64,000 nt of DNA. It comes from Arthrobacter sp. 18067. GTDB lineage: Bacteria; Actinomycetota; Actinomycetes; Actinomycetales; Micrococcaceae. This document shows, piece after piece, positions 25,901 through 33,886 of the stretch. The notes under the pieces are model-generated. The model had not been told where the DNA came from, searched no databases, and saw nothing but the letters and a program-made list of their open reading frames with translations. Made by a program: the position numbers and the translations under genes. Position 1 is the stretch's first letter, and each line of letters begins with the position of its first letter. The stretch covers positions 1 to 64,000 of the forward strand of contig NZ_CACSJJ010000022.1 of assembly GCF_902706295.1 (NCBI RefSeq), read 5' to 3'.

Positions 25901-26473
25901 GTAATTTTCTGCGCCGAAGATATCGCGGAACTCAGCGGCAGCCTCCACGGCTTCCCGGTACTGTCCGAGTCGCAGCTTGGTTTGAACCTCACCGGACGGG
26001 CAACCTGTGGTGGCAATCAAGCCTTCCGAGTAGGTATTCAGCAGCTCACGGTCCAGCCGCGGCCACTTTCCAAAAACAGAATCGAGGGAGGCGATGGACG
26101 ACGCACGGAACAGGTTCCGCATGCCTACGTTGTTGTAACTGAGCAGCGTCATGTGGGTATAGGAGCCACCGCCGGAGACGTCATCTTTGCGCTGGCTTTC
26201 CTCGCCCCAGCGTACGCGTTCCTTGTCGCCCCGGGCAGTCCCCGGAGTGACATAGGCTTCGACGCCGATAATCGGCTTGATGCCCTTGTCCGTGGCCTTG
26301 CGCCAGAAATCGAAGGCGCCAAACAGGTAGCCGTGGTCCGTGGTGGCCAGTGCCGGCATCCCCAGCCGTTCGGTTTCGTCGAACAACTCGCCCAAGCGGG
26401 CCGCTCCATCCAGCATGGAGTACTCGGTGTGGGTGTGCAGGTGGACGAACGAATCATTGCTGGAAGTCACCAC
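22913..26473 (-). CDS. dnaE: DNA polymerase III alpha subunit (DnaE1 type)
   Basis: The replicative polymerase, 1186 residues, of the usual DnaE1 size. The N-terminal PHP domain keeps FVHLHTHTEYSMLDG and TDHGYLFG, so metal binding and the proofreading role known for actinobacterial DnaE1 PHP domains look intact. The palm catalytic residues are in GRGSGAGSMVAYAMRITDLDP and MPDFDVDFDD, followed by the tandem helix-hairpin-helix region and a C-terminal OB fold (DGAIVTIAGMITSLSRRI). Start is GTG 26473, with a second GTG one codon on. It lies 53 bp downstream of rluD at the end of the long cell-division block. Confidence 0.97.
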   Translation of the reverse strand: MVTSSNDSFVHLHTHTEYSMLDGAARLGELFDETERLGMPALATTDHGYLFGAFDFWRKATDKGIKPIIGVEAYVTPGTARGDKERVRWGEESQRKDDVSGGGSYTHMTLLSYNNVGMRNLFRASSIASLDSVFGKWPRLDRELLNTYSEGLIATTGCPSGEVQTKLRLGQYREAVEAAAEFRDIFGAENYFCELMDHGLDIERRVTGDLLRLAKELNLPLVATNDLHYTHEHDAKAHEALLAIQSGSTLLEPTYDNGGSRFAFSGSGYYLKSPQEMRELFRDHPDACDNTLLIAERCEVSFNTGANYMPRFPCPPGEDETSWLVKEVDTGLKYRYPQGIPDKVRKQADYELGVITSMGFPGYFLVVADFINWAKNNGIRVGPGRGSGAGSMVAYAMRITDLDPLQHGLIFERFLNPDRVSMPDFDVDFDDRRRSEVIDYVTKKYGDERVAMIVTYGTIKTKQALKDSSRVLGYPFSMGETLTKALPPAVMAKDIPLSDIQNPESKRYSEAGDFRQLIATDPEAAKVFETALGIEGLKRQWGVHAAGVIMSSDPIIDVIPVMRRFQDGQVITQFDYPTSEGLGLIKMDFLGLRNLTIISDALENIQMNRGVDLDLENLELDDAASYELLARGDTLGVFQLDGGPMRSLLKLMKPDNFEDISAVLALYRPGPMGANAHTDYALRKNGIQEVIPIHPELEEPLKEILGGTFGLIVYQEQVMAVAQKLAGYSLGQADILRRAMGKKKKSELDKQFAGFSQGMQDNGYSMAAVKTLWDILLPFSDYAFNKAHSAAYGVISYWTAYLKAHYAPEYMAALLTSVGDDKDKSAIYLNECRRMGITVLPPDVNESSLNFTPVGTDIRFGMGAIRNVGVNVVDAMVSTRSTEGSYTSFKDFLLKVPAVVCNKRTIESLIKAGAFDSLGHHRRALAMIHEEAIDSVITLKRNEAIGQFDLFAGFEDQEPEASLTTEIPDLPEWEKKDKLSFERDMLGLYVSDHPLQGLEGVLSQHAEQSITSIIAEDGPHDGAIVTIAGMITSLSRRIAKASGNAYARAEIEDLGASMEVMFFGQVYGPIASVLAEDLIVVVKGRLQRRDDGAVTLNCMELSVPDLSESVNGPVVITIPTFKATEAVVTDLRDVLRTHRGNSEVRLKLMGDTKVEVMGLPVHMRVNPSPSLFGDLKVLLGPACLDN

Positions 26474-26526
26474 GACAGTCTACCGTCCCGGGTCCGACAG
26501 AATTGGGCCACGGACGGCGCAGCTCC

Positions 26527-27453
26527 CTAGGCGGAGCCGGTGGCGAGCAGGTCCAGGGCGTACTGGAGGTCCGCCGGGTACTCGCTGCTCACTTCCACCC
26601 ATTCGCCGGTGCGGGGATGGGTGAAGCCCAGCTGGCGGGCATGCAGCCACTGCCGGGTGAGCCCCAGGTTCGCCGCGAGCCGCGGGTCGGCGCCATAGGT
26701 GAGGTCTCCGGCACAGGGGTGTCGGAGCGCCGAAAAGTGAACACGGATCTGGTGGGTACGGCCGGTCTCCAGATGGACTTCCACGAGCGTTGCCTTACCG
26801 AACGCTTCCAGGACCTCATAGTGAGTCACGGATGGACGGCCGTCCTCTATCACCGCGAACCGCCAATCGTGCCCGGGATGTCGGCCAATCGGGGCATCAA
26901 TGGTGCCCTCAAGTGGATCAGGCAGTCCCTGCACCACTGCGTGGTAAACCTTCTCCACGGTGCGCTCCTTGAAAGCCCGCTTCAGCACCGTGTACGCGTG
27001 TTCGGTCTTGGCTACCACCATGACACCGGACGTGCCGACATCGAGGCGGTGGACGATTCCTGCCCGTTCAGGCGCGCCGGAGGTCGAGATCCGGTATCCG
27101 GCGCCGGCGAGACCACCTACCACAGTTGGTCCTACCCAACCGGGAGACGGATGGGCAGCGACTCCCACCGGTTTGTCGATGACAACGAAATCCTCGTCAT
27201 CCAGCAGGATCTTCAGGCCTTCCACAATTTCCTCCACGACTTCCAAGGGGTCCCGCCGCTCGGGAACGGTAATGTCCAACACCGCGCCTGCGGCAAGCTT
27301 TGCCGACTTGCCAAGTGGCACACCACCCATCGTGACGTTTCCTTCTGCAATCAACAGCGCCGCTGCTGACCGGGAAATATCCATCAGTTGTGCGAGCCCG
27401 GCGTCTGCCCGTAAGCCTGCCAGCTCTTCAGGTATCACTACGGGATCACTCAC
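26527..27453 (-). CDS. Pseudouridine synthase, RluA/RluD family
   Basis: A 308-residue RNA pseudouridine synthase. It has an N-terminal S4 RNA-binding domain (AGLAQLMDISRSAAALLIAE), the catalytic RluA motif IVHRLDVGTSGVMVVAKT with the aspartate nucleophile, VEVHLETGRTHQIRVH, and the late HARQLGFTHPRTGEW. RluD acts on helix 69 of 23S rRNA; the exact target here is not decided by sequence. GTG 27453 overlaps the lspA stop by 8 bp, the common lspA-rluD coupling. The frame is open to 27495 but that part shadows lspA. Confidence 0.93.
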   Translation of the reverse strand: MSDPVVIPEELAGLRADAGLAQLMDISRSAAALLIAEGNVTMGGVPLGKSAKLAAGAVLDITVPERRDPLEVVEEIVEGLKILLDDEDFVVIDKPVGVAAHPSPGWVGPTVVGGLAGAGYRISTSGAPERAGIVHRLDVGTSGVMVVAKTEHAYTVLKRAFKERTVEKVYHAVVQGLPDPLEGTIDAPIGRHPGHDWRFAVIEDGRPSVTHYEVLEAFGKATLVEVHLETGRTHQIRVHFSALRHPCAGDLTYGADPRLAANLGLTRQWLHARQLGFTHPRTGEWVEVSSEYPADLQYALDLLATGSA

Positions 27454-28054
27454 CGGCAGTCTCCCCCGTTGAACCGCCGGCAGGCTTGGCCTCATTGGAC
27501 GCCTTCGGCCCGGCAGGCTGCCGCCTTCCGTCCATGCCGATACCGCGCAGGGTCAGCAGGCAGATGATGACGACGCCGGATACCACCGCGGAGTCTGCGA
27601 TGTTGAAGATGGCGAAGTTGGGCAACTGGATAAAATCCACCACGTGTCCCATGGCGAAAGACGGTTCCCGGAACAAGCGGTCGGTCAGGTTGCCCAAAGC
27701 TCCCCCCAGCAAGAGTCCCAGTGACAAGGCCCACCATGCAGACCCGAGCCGGCGCAGCTGGAACAGGATTGCCACGGAAACGGCCGCCATGACAATCGTG
27801 AAGATCCATGTCACATTCTCGCCAATGGAGAAGGCCGCCCCGGAGTTCCGGATGTAATACCAGTGCAGCAGCGGTGGCAGAACAGGAATCCGCTCACCCT
27901 CCGTCATGGTGCTGGTCACCCAAAGTTTGGTGAGCTGGTCAAAGGCGTAGGCAAACACGGCGAAGCCGGCAAAGAGCCAGAGCATGGCCGGACGCCACTT
28001 ACGGCGGGCGGTGGGCGCCGGCTGCGAGGCGTCATCGGTGAAGTCGTCGGTCAT
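27446..28054 (-). CDS. lspA: Lipoprotein signal peptidase (signal peptidase II)
   Basis: LspA cleaves lipoprotein signal peptides after lipidation. The 202-residue membrane protein has four helices and the family's conserved blocks: YYIRNSGAAFSIGE, GGALGNLTDRLF with the first catalytic aspartate region, and VVDFIQL...FNIADSAV with the second catalytic aspartate. A hydrophilic N-terminus (about 20 residues) and a Gly/Pro-rich C-terminal tail of about 30 residues extend beyond the core, as in other actinobacteria. It follows divIVA after a terminator and is coupled to the pseudouridine synthase gene. Confidence 0.95.
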   Translation of the reverse strand: MTDDFTDDASQPAPTARRKWRPAMLWLFAGFAVFAYAFDQLTKLWVTSTMTEGERIPVLPPLLHWYYIRNSGAAFSIGENVTWIFTIVMAAVSVAILFQLRRLGSAWWALSLGLLLGGALGNLTDRLFREPSFAMGHVVDFIQLPNFAIFNIADSAVVSGVVIICLLTLRGIGMDGRRQPAGPKASNEAKPAGGSTGETAGE

Positions 28055-28104
28055 AGTGCTTTCATTCGGGAAGCGTGGCGGGGCGCTGTCAGGGTTTTAA
28101 CAGC

Positions 28105-28142
28105 AAAAGCCGGTGGCCGAGGAGTCCTCAGCCACCGGCTTT
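28105..28142 (-). terminator. Intrinsic terminator downstream of divIVA
   Basis: AAAGCCGGTGGC (28106-28117) pairs with GCCACCGGCTTT (28131-28142); inner GAGGA/TCCTC extends the stem. On the minus strand it ends in TTTT. It lies 10 bp after the divIVA stop, so lspA probably has its own promoter or relies on readthrough. Confidence 0.85.
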
Positions 28143-28153
28143 CAGAATACTTG

Positions 28154-28852
28154 CTAAACGTCTGCGGTTGCTTCGCCGACCTCAGGGGCAGCGACGGAAC
28201 CACGGGCATCCAGGTCGCGCAACTGGCCTTCGATGTAGGCCTTCAGGCGTGAACGGTAGTCGCGTTCGAAGCCACGGAGCTGCTCAACCTTGCGCTCAAG
28301 AACGGAACGCTGCTGCTCGAGTGCACCAAGGATCTTGCGGGACTTTTCCTGGGCATCGTTGACGAGGCTGGAGGCCTCGATCTGAGCCTCGGCGATGATC
28401 TTTTCCTTCTGCTGCGCACCGTCGGAGACGTGCTTGTCGTGCATCTGCTGCGCCATGGCCAGCAGGCCTGCAGCGGATTCAGCGGACGGGGTAACGCTGT
28501 TGCTTGCAGCGGGAGCCTTGGCAGCTGCAGCAGCGGCTGCGGCCTGCTCGGCTTCCTTCTTCTTGGCAGCGTCGGCAGCTTTGGCTTCGGCTTCCGCCTT
28601 GGCTTCGGCTTCCTTGTCGACCTTGACGGGAGCAGGAACCTTCTCAACGACCGGAGCCGCAGCAGTAGCGGCAGGCACAGCCGAACCGGCTTCTCCGAGC
28701 TTCTTGCGAAGTTCGTCGTTCTCCTGGTTCAAGCGGCGAAGTTCCACCACGATCTCATCGAGGAAGTCATCTACCTCGTCCTGGTCGTAGCCTTCGCGGA
28801 ACTTGGTCGGCTGAAAGCGCTTGTTGACAACGTCTTCTGGCGTCAAAGCCAT
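28154..28852 (-). CDS. divIVA: DivIVA/Wag31 polar growth and division protein
   Basis: DivIVA coats curved membrane at poles and septa and organises wall growth in actinobacteria. The 232-residue protein begins with the DivIVA membrane-binding domain MALTPEDVVNKRFQPTKFRE, GYDQDEVDDFLDEIV and a coiled coil (LRRLNQENDELRKKL). An Ala/Lys/Glu-rich low-complexity insertion follows (about residues 65-125). A second long coiled coil contains MAQQMHDKHVSDGAQQKEKI and ends LRDLDARGSV. The insert is typical of Wag31-type proteins. It is near sepF and yggT as in other actinobacteria. Confidence 0.96.
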   Translation of the reverse strand: MALTPEDVVNKRFQPTKFREGYDQDEVDDFLDEIVVELRRLNQENDELRKKLGEAGSAVPAATAAAPVVEKVPAPVKVDKEAEAKAEAEAKAADAAKKKEAEQAAAAAAAAKAPAASNSVTPSAESAAGLLAMAQQMHDKHVSDGAQQKEKIIAEAQIEASSLVNDAQEKSRKILGALEQQRSVLERKVEQLRGFERDYRSRLKAYIEGQLRDLDARGSVAAPEVGEATADV

Positions 28853-29008
28853 CTGGTCACCTCGTTGGTCTAGTTAGTCAGTAGGCCTTCCGGCCGTTCA
28901 AAACTACGGTACCTAAATATCATCTGGTTCCTCCAATTCAACACCATCGTGTTGATTTGGAGAATTTGCGGCCTTTGAACCATCGGTGGTCCGGGTTCCG
29001 CTCAGCAG

Positions 29009-29296
29009 CTAGGCCAAGCTGCTGGTTACTGCCATGGCAATACTGACCGCAATGATCAGGATCAGAAAGCCTAAATCCAAAGAGATTCCGCCTAGTTGGA
29101 GGGGCGGTATCAGCCTGCGGAGCCTGCCAAGCGGAGGGTCCGTGACGGAGTAGACCACATGCGCTGTTACCAATGCCACACCCCGGGGCCGCCACTGGCG
29201 GGCGAACATCTGAACCCATTCAAAGATGAGTCTGATGATCAGGGCAATGAAGAACAGCAACAACACAATATAGATAAGGCCGAAAACAATGCCCAC
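29009..29296 (-). CDS. YggT family membrane protein
   Basis: A 95-residue protein with two membrane helices (VFGLIYIVLLLFFIALIIRL and LGFLILIIAVSIAMAVTS) around the family loop YSVTDPPLGRLRRLIPPLQL. YggT proteins sit between sepF and divIVA in Gram-positive bacteria; a role in division or in osmotic tolerance has been suggested but the mechanism is unknown. GTG 29296 is the assumed start. A strong hairpin separates it from sepF. Confidence 0.92.
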   Translation of the reverse strand: MGIVFGLIYIVLLLFFIALIIRLIFEWVQMFARQWRPRGVALVTAHVVYSVTDPPLGRLRRLIPPLQLGGISLDLGFLILIIAVSIAMAVTSSLA

Positions 29297-29357
29297 GAGT
29301 TAGCTCAGATCTCCCACTTGTTCCGGAATGCCGATCGGTCCCTACTATTGCAACACA

Positions 29358-29387
29358 GATGCCAGGCGGGTTGACCCGCCTGGCATC
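29358..29387 (-). terminator. Hairpin between sepF and yggT
   Basis: A perfect 13-bp stem (GATGCCAGGCGGG with its complement, 29358-29370 and 29375-29387) and TTGA loop, 15 bp after the sepF stop. On the minus strand only TGTGTTG follows, so termination may be partial; it could instead protect the upstream mRNA end. Confidence 0.6.
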
Positions 29388-29401
29388 CGCAAAGATCGGT
29401 G

Positions 29402-29938
29402 TCAGCTCTGGTTGAAGAAGCTGGCCTGCGTTTCGCTGGCCTTTTTGTCGTCTCCGATGACCTCGACGTACGACGGCGACAACAGGAAGACCTTGTTGGT
29501 CACCCTCTCGATACTGCCATGGAGGCCGAAGACCAGGCCGGCGGAGAAATCCACAAGGCGCTTGGCATCGGCTTCGCCCATGTCGGTGACATTCATGATG
29601 ACGGGAATGCCATCCCTGAAGCTCTCACCAATGACCTTGGCGTCGTTGTACGAACGGGGATGAACGGTGGTGATCTGCCTCAGGCCCGAGGCATCTTCGC
29701 GGCTGGAGGCCGCACGCTTGATGGGTGTCACGGGTGCGCGGTATTCCTCTTCGGCGTCTACAGTGGGCATTTCGCGGACAACTTCCCGGACGGGAGCGGG
29801 CGCCCGGCGCTCTTCCCGTTCCTGTGCCTGGGGGCGTTCTTCGTCGTGGTACGAGGCGACGGCCTGCTCAGATTCGTAGTGTTCATCGCCGTCGGCGAGC
29901 CCAAGATAGATCATTGTCTTGCGCAGAGCGCCAGCCAT
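29402..29938 (-). CDS. sepF: Cell division protein SepF
   Basis: SepF anchors FtsZ to the membrane, the main anchor where FtsA is absent. The 178-residue protein starts with an amphipathic N-terminal helix (MAGALRKTMIYLGL), then an acidic, Arg/Glu/Pro-rich linker (residues about 15-75). The globular C-terminal domain contains ITTVHPRSYNDAKVIGESFR, GIPVIMNVTDMGEADAKRLV and FSAGLVFGLHGSIERVTNKV, ending FLLSPSYVEVIGDD. It is in the block after ftsZ, pgeF and yggS, matching the actinobacterial order. No ftsA is present in the block. Confidence 0.96.
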   Translation of the reverse strand: MAGALRKTMIYLGLADGDEHYESEQAVASYHDEERPQAQEREERRAPAPVREVVREMPTVDAEEEYRAPVTPIKRAASSREDASGLRQITTVHPRSYNDAKVIGESFRDGIPVIMNVTDMGEADAKRLVDFSAGLVFGLHGSIERVTNKVFLLSPSYVEVIGDDKKASETQASFFNQS

Positions 29939-30023
29939 GGTGCACTCCTATCGTTTCTGCAGTAGGCGGGCCGCCATGACTTGACATATTGGAACCCCGG
30001 CCCGTCATTCCAATACTTTGACG

Positions 30024-30782
30024 CTACCCCACGGCCGGACGGGATCCGAGAATATCGGAGCCAATTCTCAGGTGTGTCGCCCCGAACTTCACGGCGGCTT
30101 CCAGGTCCTGGCTCATGCCGGCAGATATTGCCGCCGCGGCCGGATGAATGGCGCGGAGAGCCTCGGAAATACCGGCAAGCTTCTCGAATGCCGCTTCCGG
30201 ATCGGCCCCCAAGGGCGCCACGGCCATCAGACCCGAGAGCTGCAGCCCGGCAGCGGATTCGATCTGCGCAGCAAGTACCTCGACGTCGGCCGGGCTTGCG
30301 CCGCCGCGATGCGCACCGGCGTCGTCCTCCAAGCTGACTTGAATGAAGCAGTCGAGGTCGGCTCGGCCGGTGGCCCCTTGTTCCCGCATGATGGCCTTGG
30401 CCAAAGCGTCAACGACTTGAGGCCGGTCTATCGACTGCACGGAGGCAGCATATTTCGCGACAGACTTTGCTTTGTTGCTTTGGAGCTGCCCAATGAAATG
30501 CCAACGGATATCAACGTCGGTAAGCCCGGCACTCTTGGTGGCTGCTTCCTGATCGCGGTTCTCGCCGATGTCGGTAACTCCAAGGGCAGCGAGGCGGCGC
30601 ACATCCTCCGCCGGATGGAACTTGGTCACCACGATCAGCCGTGGCGGGTCGTTGCGTCCGGCTGCAGCAACCGCTGTATCGATCCGGCGCCCAACCCTAC
30701 CGAGTCGTTGGGCGAGAACTGCCGTGCGGGCATCGCCTGACAGGCTTTCCTGCTCTTCGTCGCCGTGTCCAAGGCTAGTCAT
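30024..30782 (-). CDS. YggS/PLPBP family pyridoxal phosphate homeostasis protein
   Basis: A 252-residue PLP-binding TIM-barrel protein. Motifs are RLIVVTKFHPAEDVRRLAAL (lysine for PLP), DIGENRDQEAATK, IRWHFIGQLQSNKAKSVAKY, SVQSIDRPQVVDAL, and the C-terminal GMSQDLEAAVKFGATHLRIG phosphate-binding block. The family buffers free PLP and affects amino-acid pools; it has no proven catalytic activity. ATG 30782 overlaps the pgeF stop by 8 bp. The frame continues far upstream (to 31307) but only as a shadow of pgeF. Confidence 0.93.
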   Translation of the reverse strand: MTSLGHGDEEQESLSGDARTAVLAQRLGRVGRRIDTAVAAAGRNDPPRLIVVTKFHPAEDVRRLAALGVTDIGENRDQEAATKSAGLTDVDIRWHFIGQLQSNKAKSVAKYAASVQSIDRPQVVDALAKAIMREQGATGRADLDCFIQVSLEDDAGAHRGGASPADVEVLAAQIESAAGLQLSGLMAVAPLGADPEAAFEKLAGISEALRAIHPAAAAISAGMSQDLEAAVKFGATHLRIGSDILGSRPAVG

Positions 30783-31485
30783 GCGTCCACACCAAACCTG
30801 CAAATCGACCGGTCCGGGAGTTCCGGCGGTATGAGAAAAGGGAATCGTTCTCCAGCGTGCACTCTCCCGAGTACTCCACGGGAACATCCAATGCTGCCAG
30901 TTGTGCCCGCACACCGGCAGGAAGGTCCAGGGCCGGAGTTCCCCAGGATGTGGTGGACCGTGTGGCCGGGACACGCGCAGCGACGTCGGCCTGCAGTTGC
31001 TCCGGCACCTCATAGCAGGACCCACAGATGGATGGACCAAGCCAAGCGCGGATACCCACCGCTCCCCGGCTCCGCATTTCCTCCACGGTGGCTGGAACGA
31101 TAGCTGACGCGACGCCAGGGCGTCCGGCATGTGCCACCGCGATGACGGGCTCGTTTCCGGCGCCGCTCCCCACGAACACCACCGGCACACAGTCGGCCAC
31201 CATGACAGCCAGTGGCTGTGCTGCAACGCGGGACGCTGCGGCAGACACCATGGCATCAGCAGTGGGCCCGGGACCGTTGGCGTCGATAAACTCCACAGTG
31301 TTGCCATGGACCTGATCCATGTATTGGAACTGATCGGCCGCCAGCCCGGCTGCCCGGTTCAATAGAACGCGGCGCGCCATTACCTCGGCGGGGTTGTCCC
31401 CCACATGGAGAGCCAGGTTCCCGGCGTCCGCATCCGTGAAGGCTACGGAAACACCGGGACTAACTTCATTGCGCCACCAAAACAC
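30775..31485 (-). CDS. pgeF: Peptidoglycan editing factor PgeF (YfiH/laccase-domain protein)
   Basis: A 236-residue protein of the YfiH/CNF1-like fold. The zinc/metal residues are in QYMDQVHGNTVEF (His), VMVADCVPVVF (Cys) and AVAHAGRPGVASAIV (His), with the conserved SICGSCYEVPEQ segment. Family members were called polyphenol oxidases or purine nucleosidases; E. coli YfiH was shown to correct misincorporated amino acids in peptidoglycan precursors, which fits this location right after ftsZ. The start MFWWRNEVSPGVSVAFT is conserved in style. It is 25 bp after ftsZ and overlaps yggS. Confidence 0.92.
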   Translation of the reverse strand: MFWWRNEVSPGVSVAFTDADAGNLALHVGDNPAEVMARRVLLNRAAGLAADQFQYMDQVHGNTVEFIDANGPGPTADAMVSAAASRVAAQPLAVMVADCVPVVFVGSGAGNEPVIAVAHAGRPGVASAIVPATVEEMRSRGAVGIRAWLGPSICGSCYEVPEQLQADVAARVPATRSTTSWGTPALDLPAGVRAQLAALDVPVEYSGECTLENDSLFSYRRNSRTGRFAGLVWTHD

Positions 31486-31510
31486 CTGGTACTGACTCTC
31501 CGAACGTGGC

Positions 31511-32731
31511 TTACTTCAGGAAGTCGGGGACGTCGAGGTCATCGGAACGGCTGCCAGAGAGATCCGGCTCGACTACTGCGGGGAGGTCGACGTCGAAGCC
31601 GGAGTCGGCAGGCAGAGCCGAGGGACGCTGCTGGCCCCAGTTGCTCAAGCCAGCGGCGCCGATGCCTGCCGTAGCGTGCTGCGGTGCAGCAGCGTTGGAC
31701 GGTGCACTGCTTGGCTCGGCGGGACGATCCGAGGGCACGGGGTTCTGGGCGGGACGCGACTGGTCCATTGAGGGCGAGGTTGCCTTGACGTCGTCAAAGC
31801 CTGCAGCAATGACAGTCACGCGGGCTTCGTCACCCAGGGCGTCATCAATGACGGCGCCGAAGATGATATTTGCCTCGGGGTGGGCTACTTCCTGCACCAA
31901 TCGTGCAGCCTCATTGATTTCGAACAGGCCCAGATCCGATCCACCCTGGATGGAGAGCAGGACGCCGTGGGCGCCGTCGATGGAGGCCTCGAGGAGCGGG
32001 GAGGCAATGGCCAGTTCGGCTGCCTTGACGGCACGGTCCTCACCGCGGGCCGAGCCAATGCCCATCAGGGCCGAGCCAGCACCCTGCATGACGGACTTGA
32101 CGTCGGCAAAGTCCAGGTTGATCAGGCCGGGAGTGGTGATCAGGTCCGTGATGCCCTGGACGCCTGAGAGGAGCACCTGGTCCGCGGAACGGAAAGCGTC
32201 CAGGACGGAGACGTTGCGATCACTGATGGACAAGAGGCGATCGTTGGGGATGACGATCAGGGTGTCGACTTCATCGCGGAGCGCGTCGATGCCGGCTTCG
32301 GCCGAGCCTGCACGGCGACGGCCTTCGAAAGTGAACGGGCGCGTAACAACGCCAATGGTCAGCGCACCCAGGGAGCGGGCGATGCGCGCGACCACGGGGG
32401 CCCCACCAGTACCGGTGCCACCGCCTTCACCGGCGGTAACGAAGACCATGTCAGCGCCTCGGAGAACTTCTTCGATCTCGTCGGCGTGGTCTTCTGCGGC
32501 CTGCTTTCCGACCTCGGGGTTCGCGCCGGCGCCAAGGCCGCGCGTGAGTTCACGCCCAACGTCGAGCTTGACGTCGGCGTCGCTCATGAGCAGCGCCTGC
32601 GCGTCAGTGTTGATGGCGATGAACTCGACGCCCCGAAGGCCGACCTCGATCATGCGGTTGACTGCGTTCACGCCACCGCCGCCGATGCCGACGACCTTGA
32701 TGACGGCCAAGTAATTCTGCGGTGCTGCCAC
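31511..32731 (-). CDS. ftsZ: Cell division protein FtsZ
   Basis: The tubulin-like GTPase that forms the Z-ring. The 406-residue protein has IKVVGIGGGGVNAVNRMIE, FIAINTDAQAL, the GTP signature GGGTGTGGAP at residues 103-112, GVVTRPFTFEGRRR, the T7-loop region GLINLDFADVKSVM, then a variable Ala/Pro/Ser linker and a conserved C-terminal tail DDLDVPDFLK that binds SepF. Start is GTG 32731 (AAPQNYLAVIK follows) with AAGGGG upstream; 16 further codons upstream are open but unlikely. A separate promoter lies in the 216-bp gap after ftsQ. Confidence 0.97.
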   Translation of the reverse strand: MAAPQNYLAVIKVVGIGGGGVNAVNRMIEVGLRGVEFIAINTDAQALLMSDADVKLDVGRELTRGLGAGANPEVGKQAAEDHADEIEEVLRGADMVFVTAGEGGGTGTGGAPVVARIARSLGALTIGVVTRPFTFEGRRRAGSAEAGIDALRDEVDTLIVIPNDRLLSISDRNVSVLDAFRSADQVLLSGVQGITDLITTPGLINLDFADVKSVMQGAGSALMGIGSARGEDRAVKAAELAIASPLLEASIDGAHGVLLSIQGGSDLGLFEINEAARLVQEVAHPEANIIFGAVIDDALGDEARVTVIAAGFDDVKATSPSMDQSRPAQNPVPSDRPAEPSSAPSNAAAPQHATAGIGAAGLSNWGQQRPSALPADSGFDVDLPAVVEPDLSGSRSDDLDVPDFLK

Positions 32732-32800
32732 GTTTCGTGCCCCTTGCTTGTGTCCTATAGCGAAACTGATCGAGTCCAACTTGAATCCTTGGACCTTAAC

Positions 32801-32829
32801 CCTCTAGTTGAAGGTTATAGTTATGTCAA
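32801..32829 (-). promoter_or_regulatory. Putative ftsZ promoter
   Basis: On the minus strand TTGACA (32829-32824) is followed after exactly 17 bp by TAGAGG (32806-32801). The -35 is perfect and the -10 weak. It lies 70 bp before the ftsZ start in the only sizeable gap of the murE-ftsZ region, so FtsZ can be made independently of the upstream operon. Confidence 0.6.
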
Positions 32830-32947
32830 GTAACTCTACTGCGACGGTATTTCCTATGGTTCGCACATGCAATCTCCGCTTGCGCGTGTCGTGTGATTGT
32901 CCTGAAATAAGGCCACCGCCGGCCGTAGTTTACGTTCTCAAAGCTGC

Positions 32948-33886
32948 TTATTTTGTGAATGGATGCCGCGGCACGCTGACGTCGTACACGCTGACGGGAA
33001 CCTTCGGGTCTGCAGGCATCTTGAGCAGCGCTTCCAGTGCCTTCGCCTTCAGCTCCCTGTCTTCGGCATTGCCCCACACTACCGTCTTTCCGTCCACCAA
33101 TTTCAGTTCCACGGCATCCACGGAGGCCGCCGAAGCTGTTGACATCCTCGCGCGGACGTCGGCCGGCAACGTATCCAGGACGGCGGCAATTGCCTTGAAC
33201 AACTCCGTGTTGGTTGCCCCGGCTCCCGCGTCGATCAAGGGCAGCGCCACCGCCGACTGGTCCTTCGTAGCCCCTAGCTGCACCCCGTCCACATCCACCA
33301 TCACGAACGAGTCGCCCTGCTTCAGCAGCGCCACCGGAACCCGCTCGTTGACATGCACCAGCAACTCCGACGGCGGCCTTGCCTCCATAGTGGCGGAGCG
33401 GACCTGGACCAGCGGCTTCAAGAGCTCGTTGATCTCCTGTTCGCTGACCTGCGGCAGCGGTTTGCCCTCAAGACCGGCCAAGGCTTTCTGCACGGCCTCA
33501 GGCGTCAACAGTGTGGTGCCGTCCACGGTCACGGTCCTGACTGCCAAGACCGGCGAGAAAACCGCCCCGGCGATCAGGGCCGCCACAACGGCGGCCACGA
33601 TGGAGAGCGTCCACACGATGACCCTGCGCTGGCGTCGGCCCTTGGGCTCCGGAAAGATAATGACGTTATCCGACGCCGAGGCCTTTGTGGACGTGGTGGC
33701 CGCGGCCGGCTGGGAACGGGACCCCCGCTTAATATCCGGCTCGATGGAACGCTGCGCGCTGATGACTTCGCCTGATCCGTCAGCCGGGCCTTTGTCCGGC
33801 ACCGCCTTGGATCCTCCAGAACGGGCGGCGTCGGCCGGGCGCGAGTCCGCTCCCGGCCTGTACGTCGGCTTGCGGGTGCTAGCCAC
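32948..33886 (-). CDS. ftsQ: Cell division protein FtsQ
   Basis: A 312-residue single-pass membrane protein of the divisome. The long charged cytoplasmic part (about 110 residues) ends in KGRRQRRVIVW and one membrane helix TLSIVAAVVAALIAGAVFS. Then comes the POTRA domain (VLAVRTVTVDGTTLLTPEAV, ALAGLEGKPLPQVSEQEINE) and the FtsQ beta domain with RPPSELLVHVNERVPVALLK and the final VSVYDVSVPRHPFTK. GTG 33886 overlaps the murC stop by 8 bp. It precedes ftsZ with no ftsA between. Confidence 0.94.
   Translation of the reverse strand: MASTRKPTYRPGADSRPADAARSGGSKAVPDKGPADGSGEVISAQRSIEPDIKRGSRSQPAAATTSTKASASDNVIIFPEPKGRRQRRVIVWTLSIVAAVVAALIAGAVFSPVLAVRTVTVDGTTLLTPEAVQKALAGLEGKPLPQVSEQEINELLKPLVQVRSATMEARPPSELLVHVNERVPVALLKQGDSFVMVDVDGVQLGATKDQSAVALPLIDAGAGATNTELFKAIAAVLDTLPADVRARMSTASAASVDAVELKLVDGKTVVWGNAEDRELKAKALEALLKMPADPKVPVSVYDVSVPRHPFTK

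Noticed and set aside
24329..26530. A 733-codon plus-strand open frame
   Set aside because: It lies wholly opposite dnaE, whose domains are unmistakable. The translation is rich in Val, Gly, His and Arg with no domain; long antisense frames are common in GC-rich DNA.
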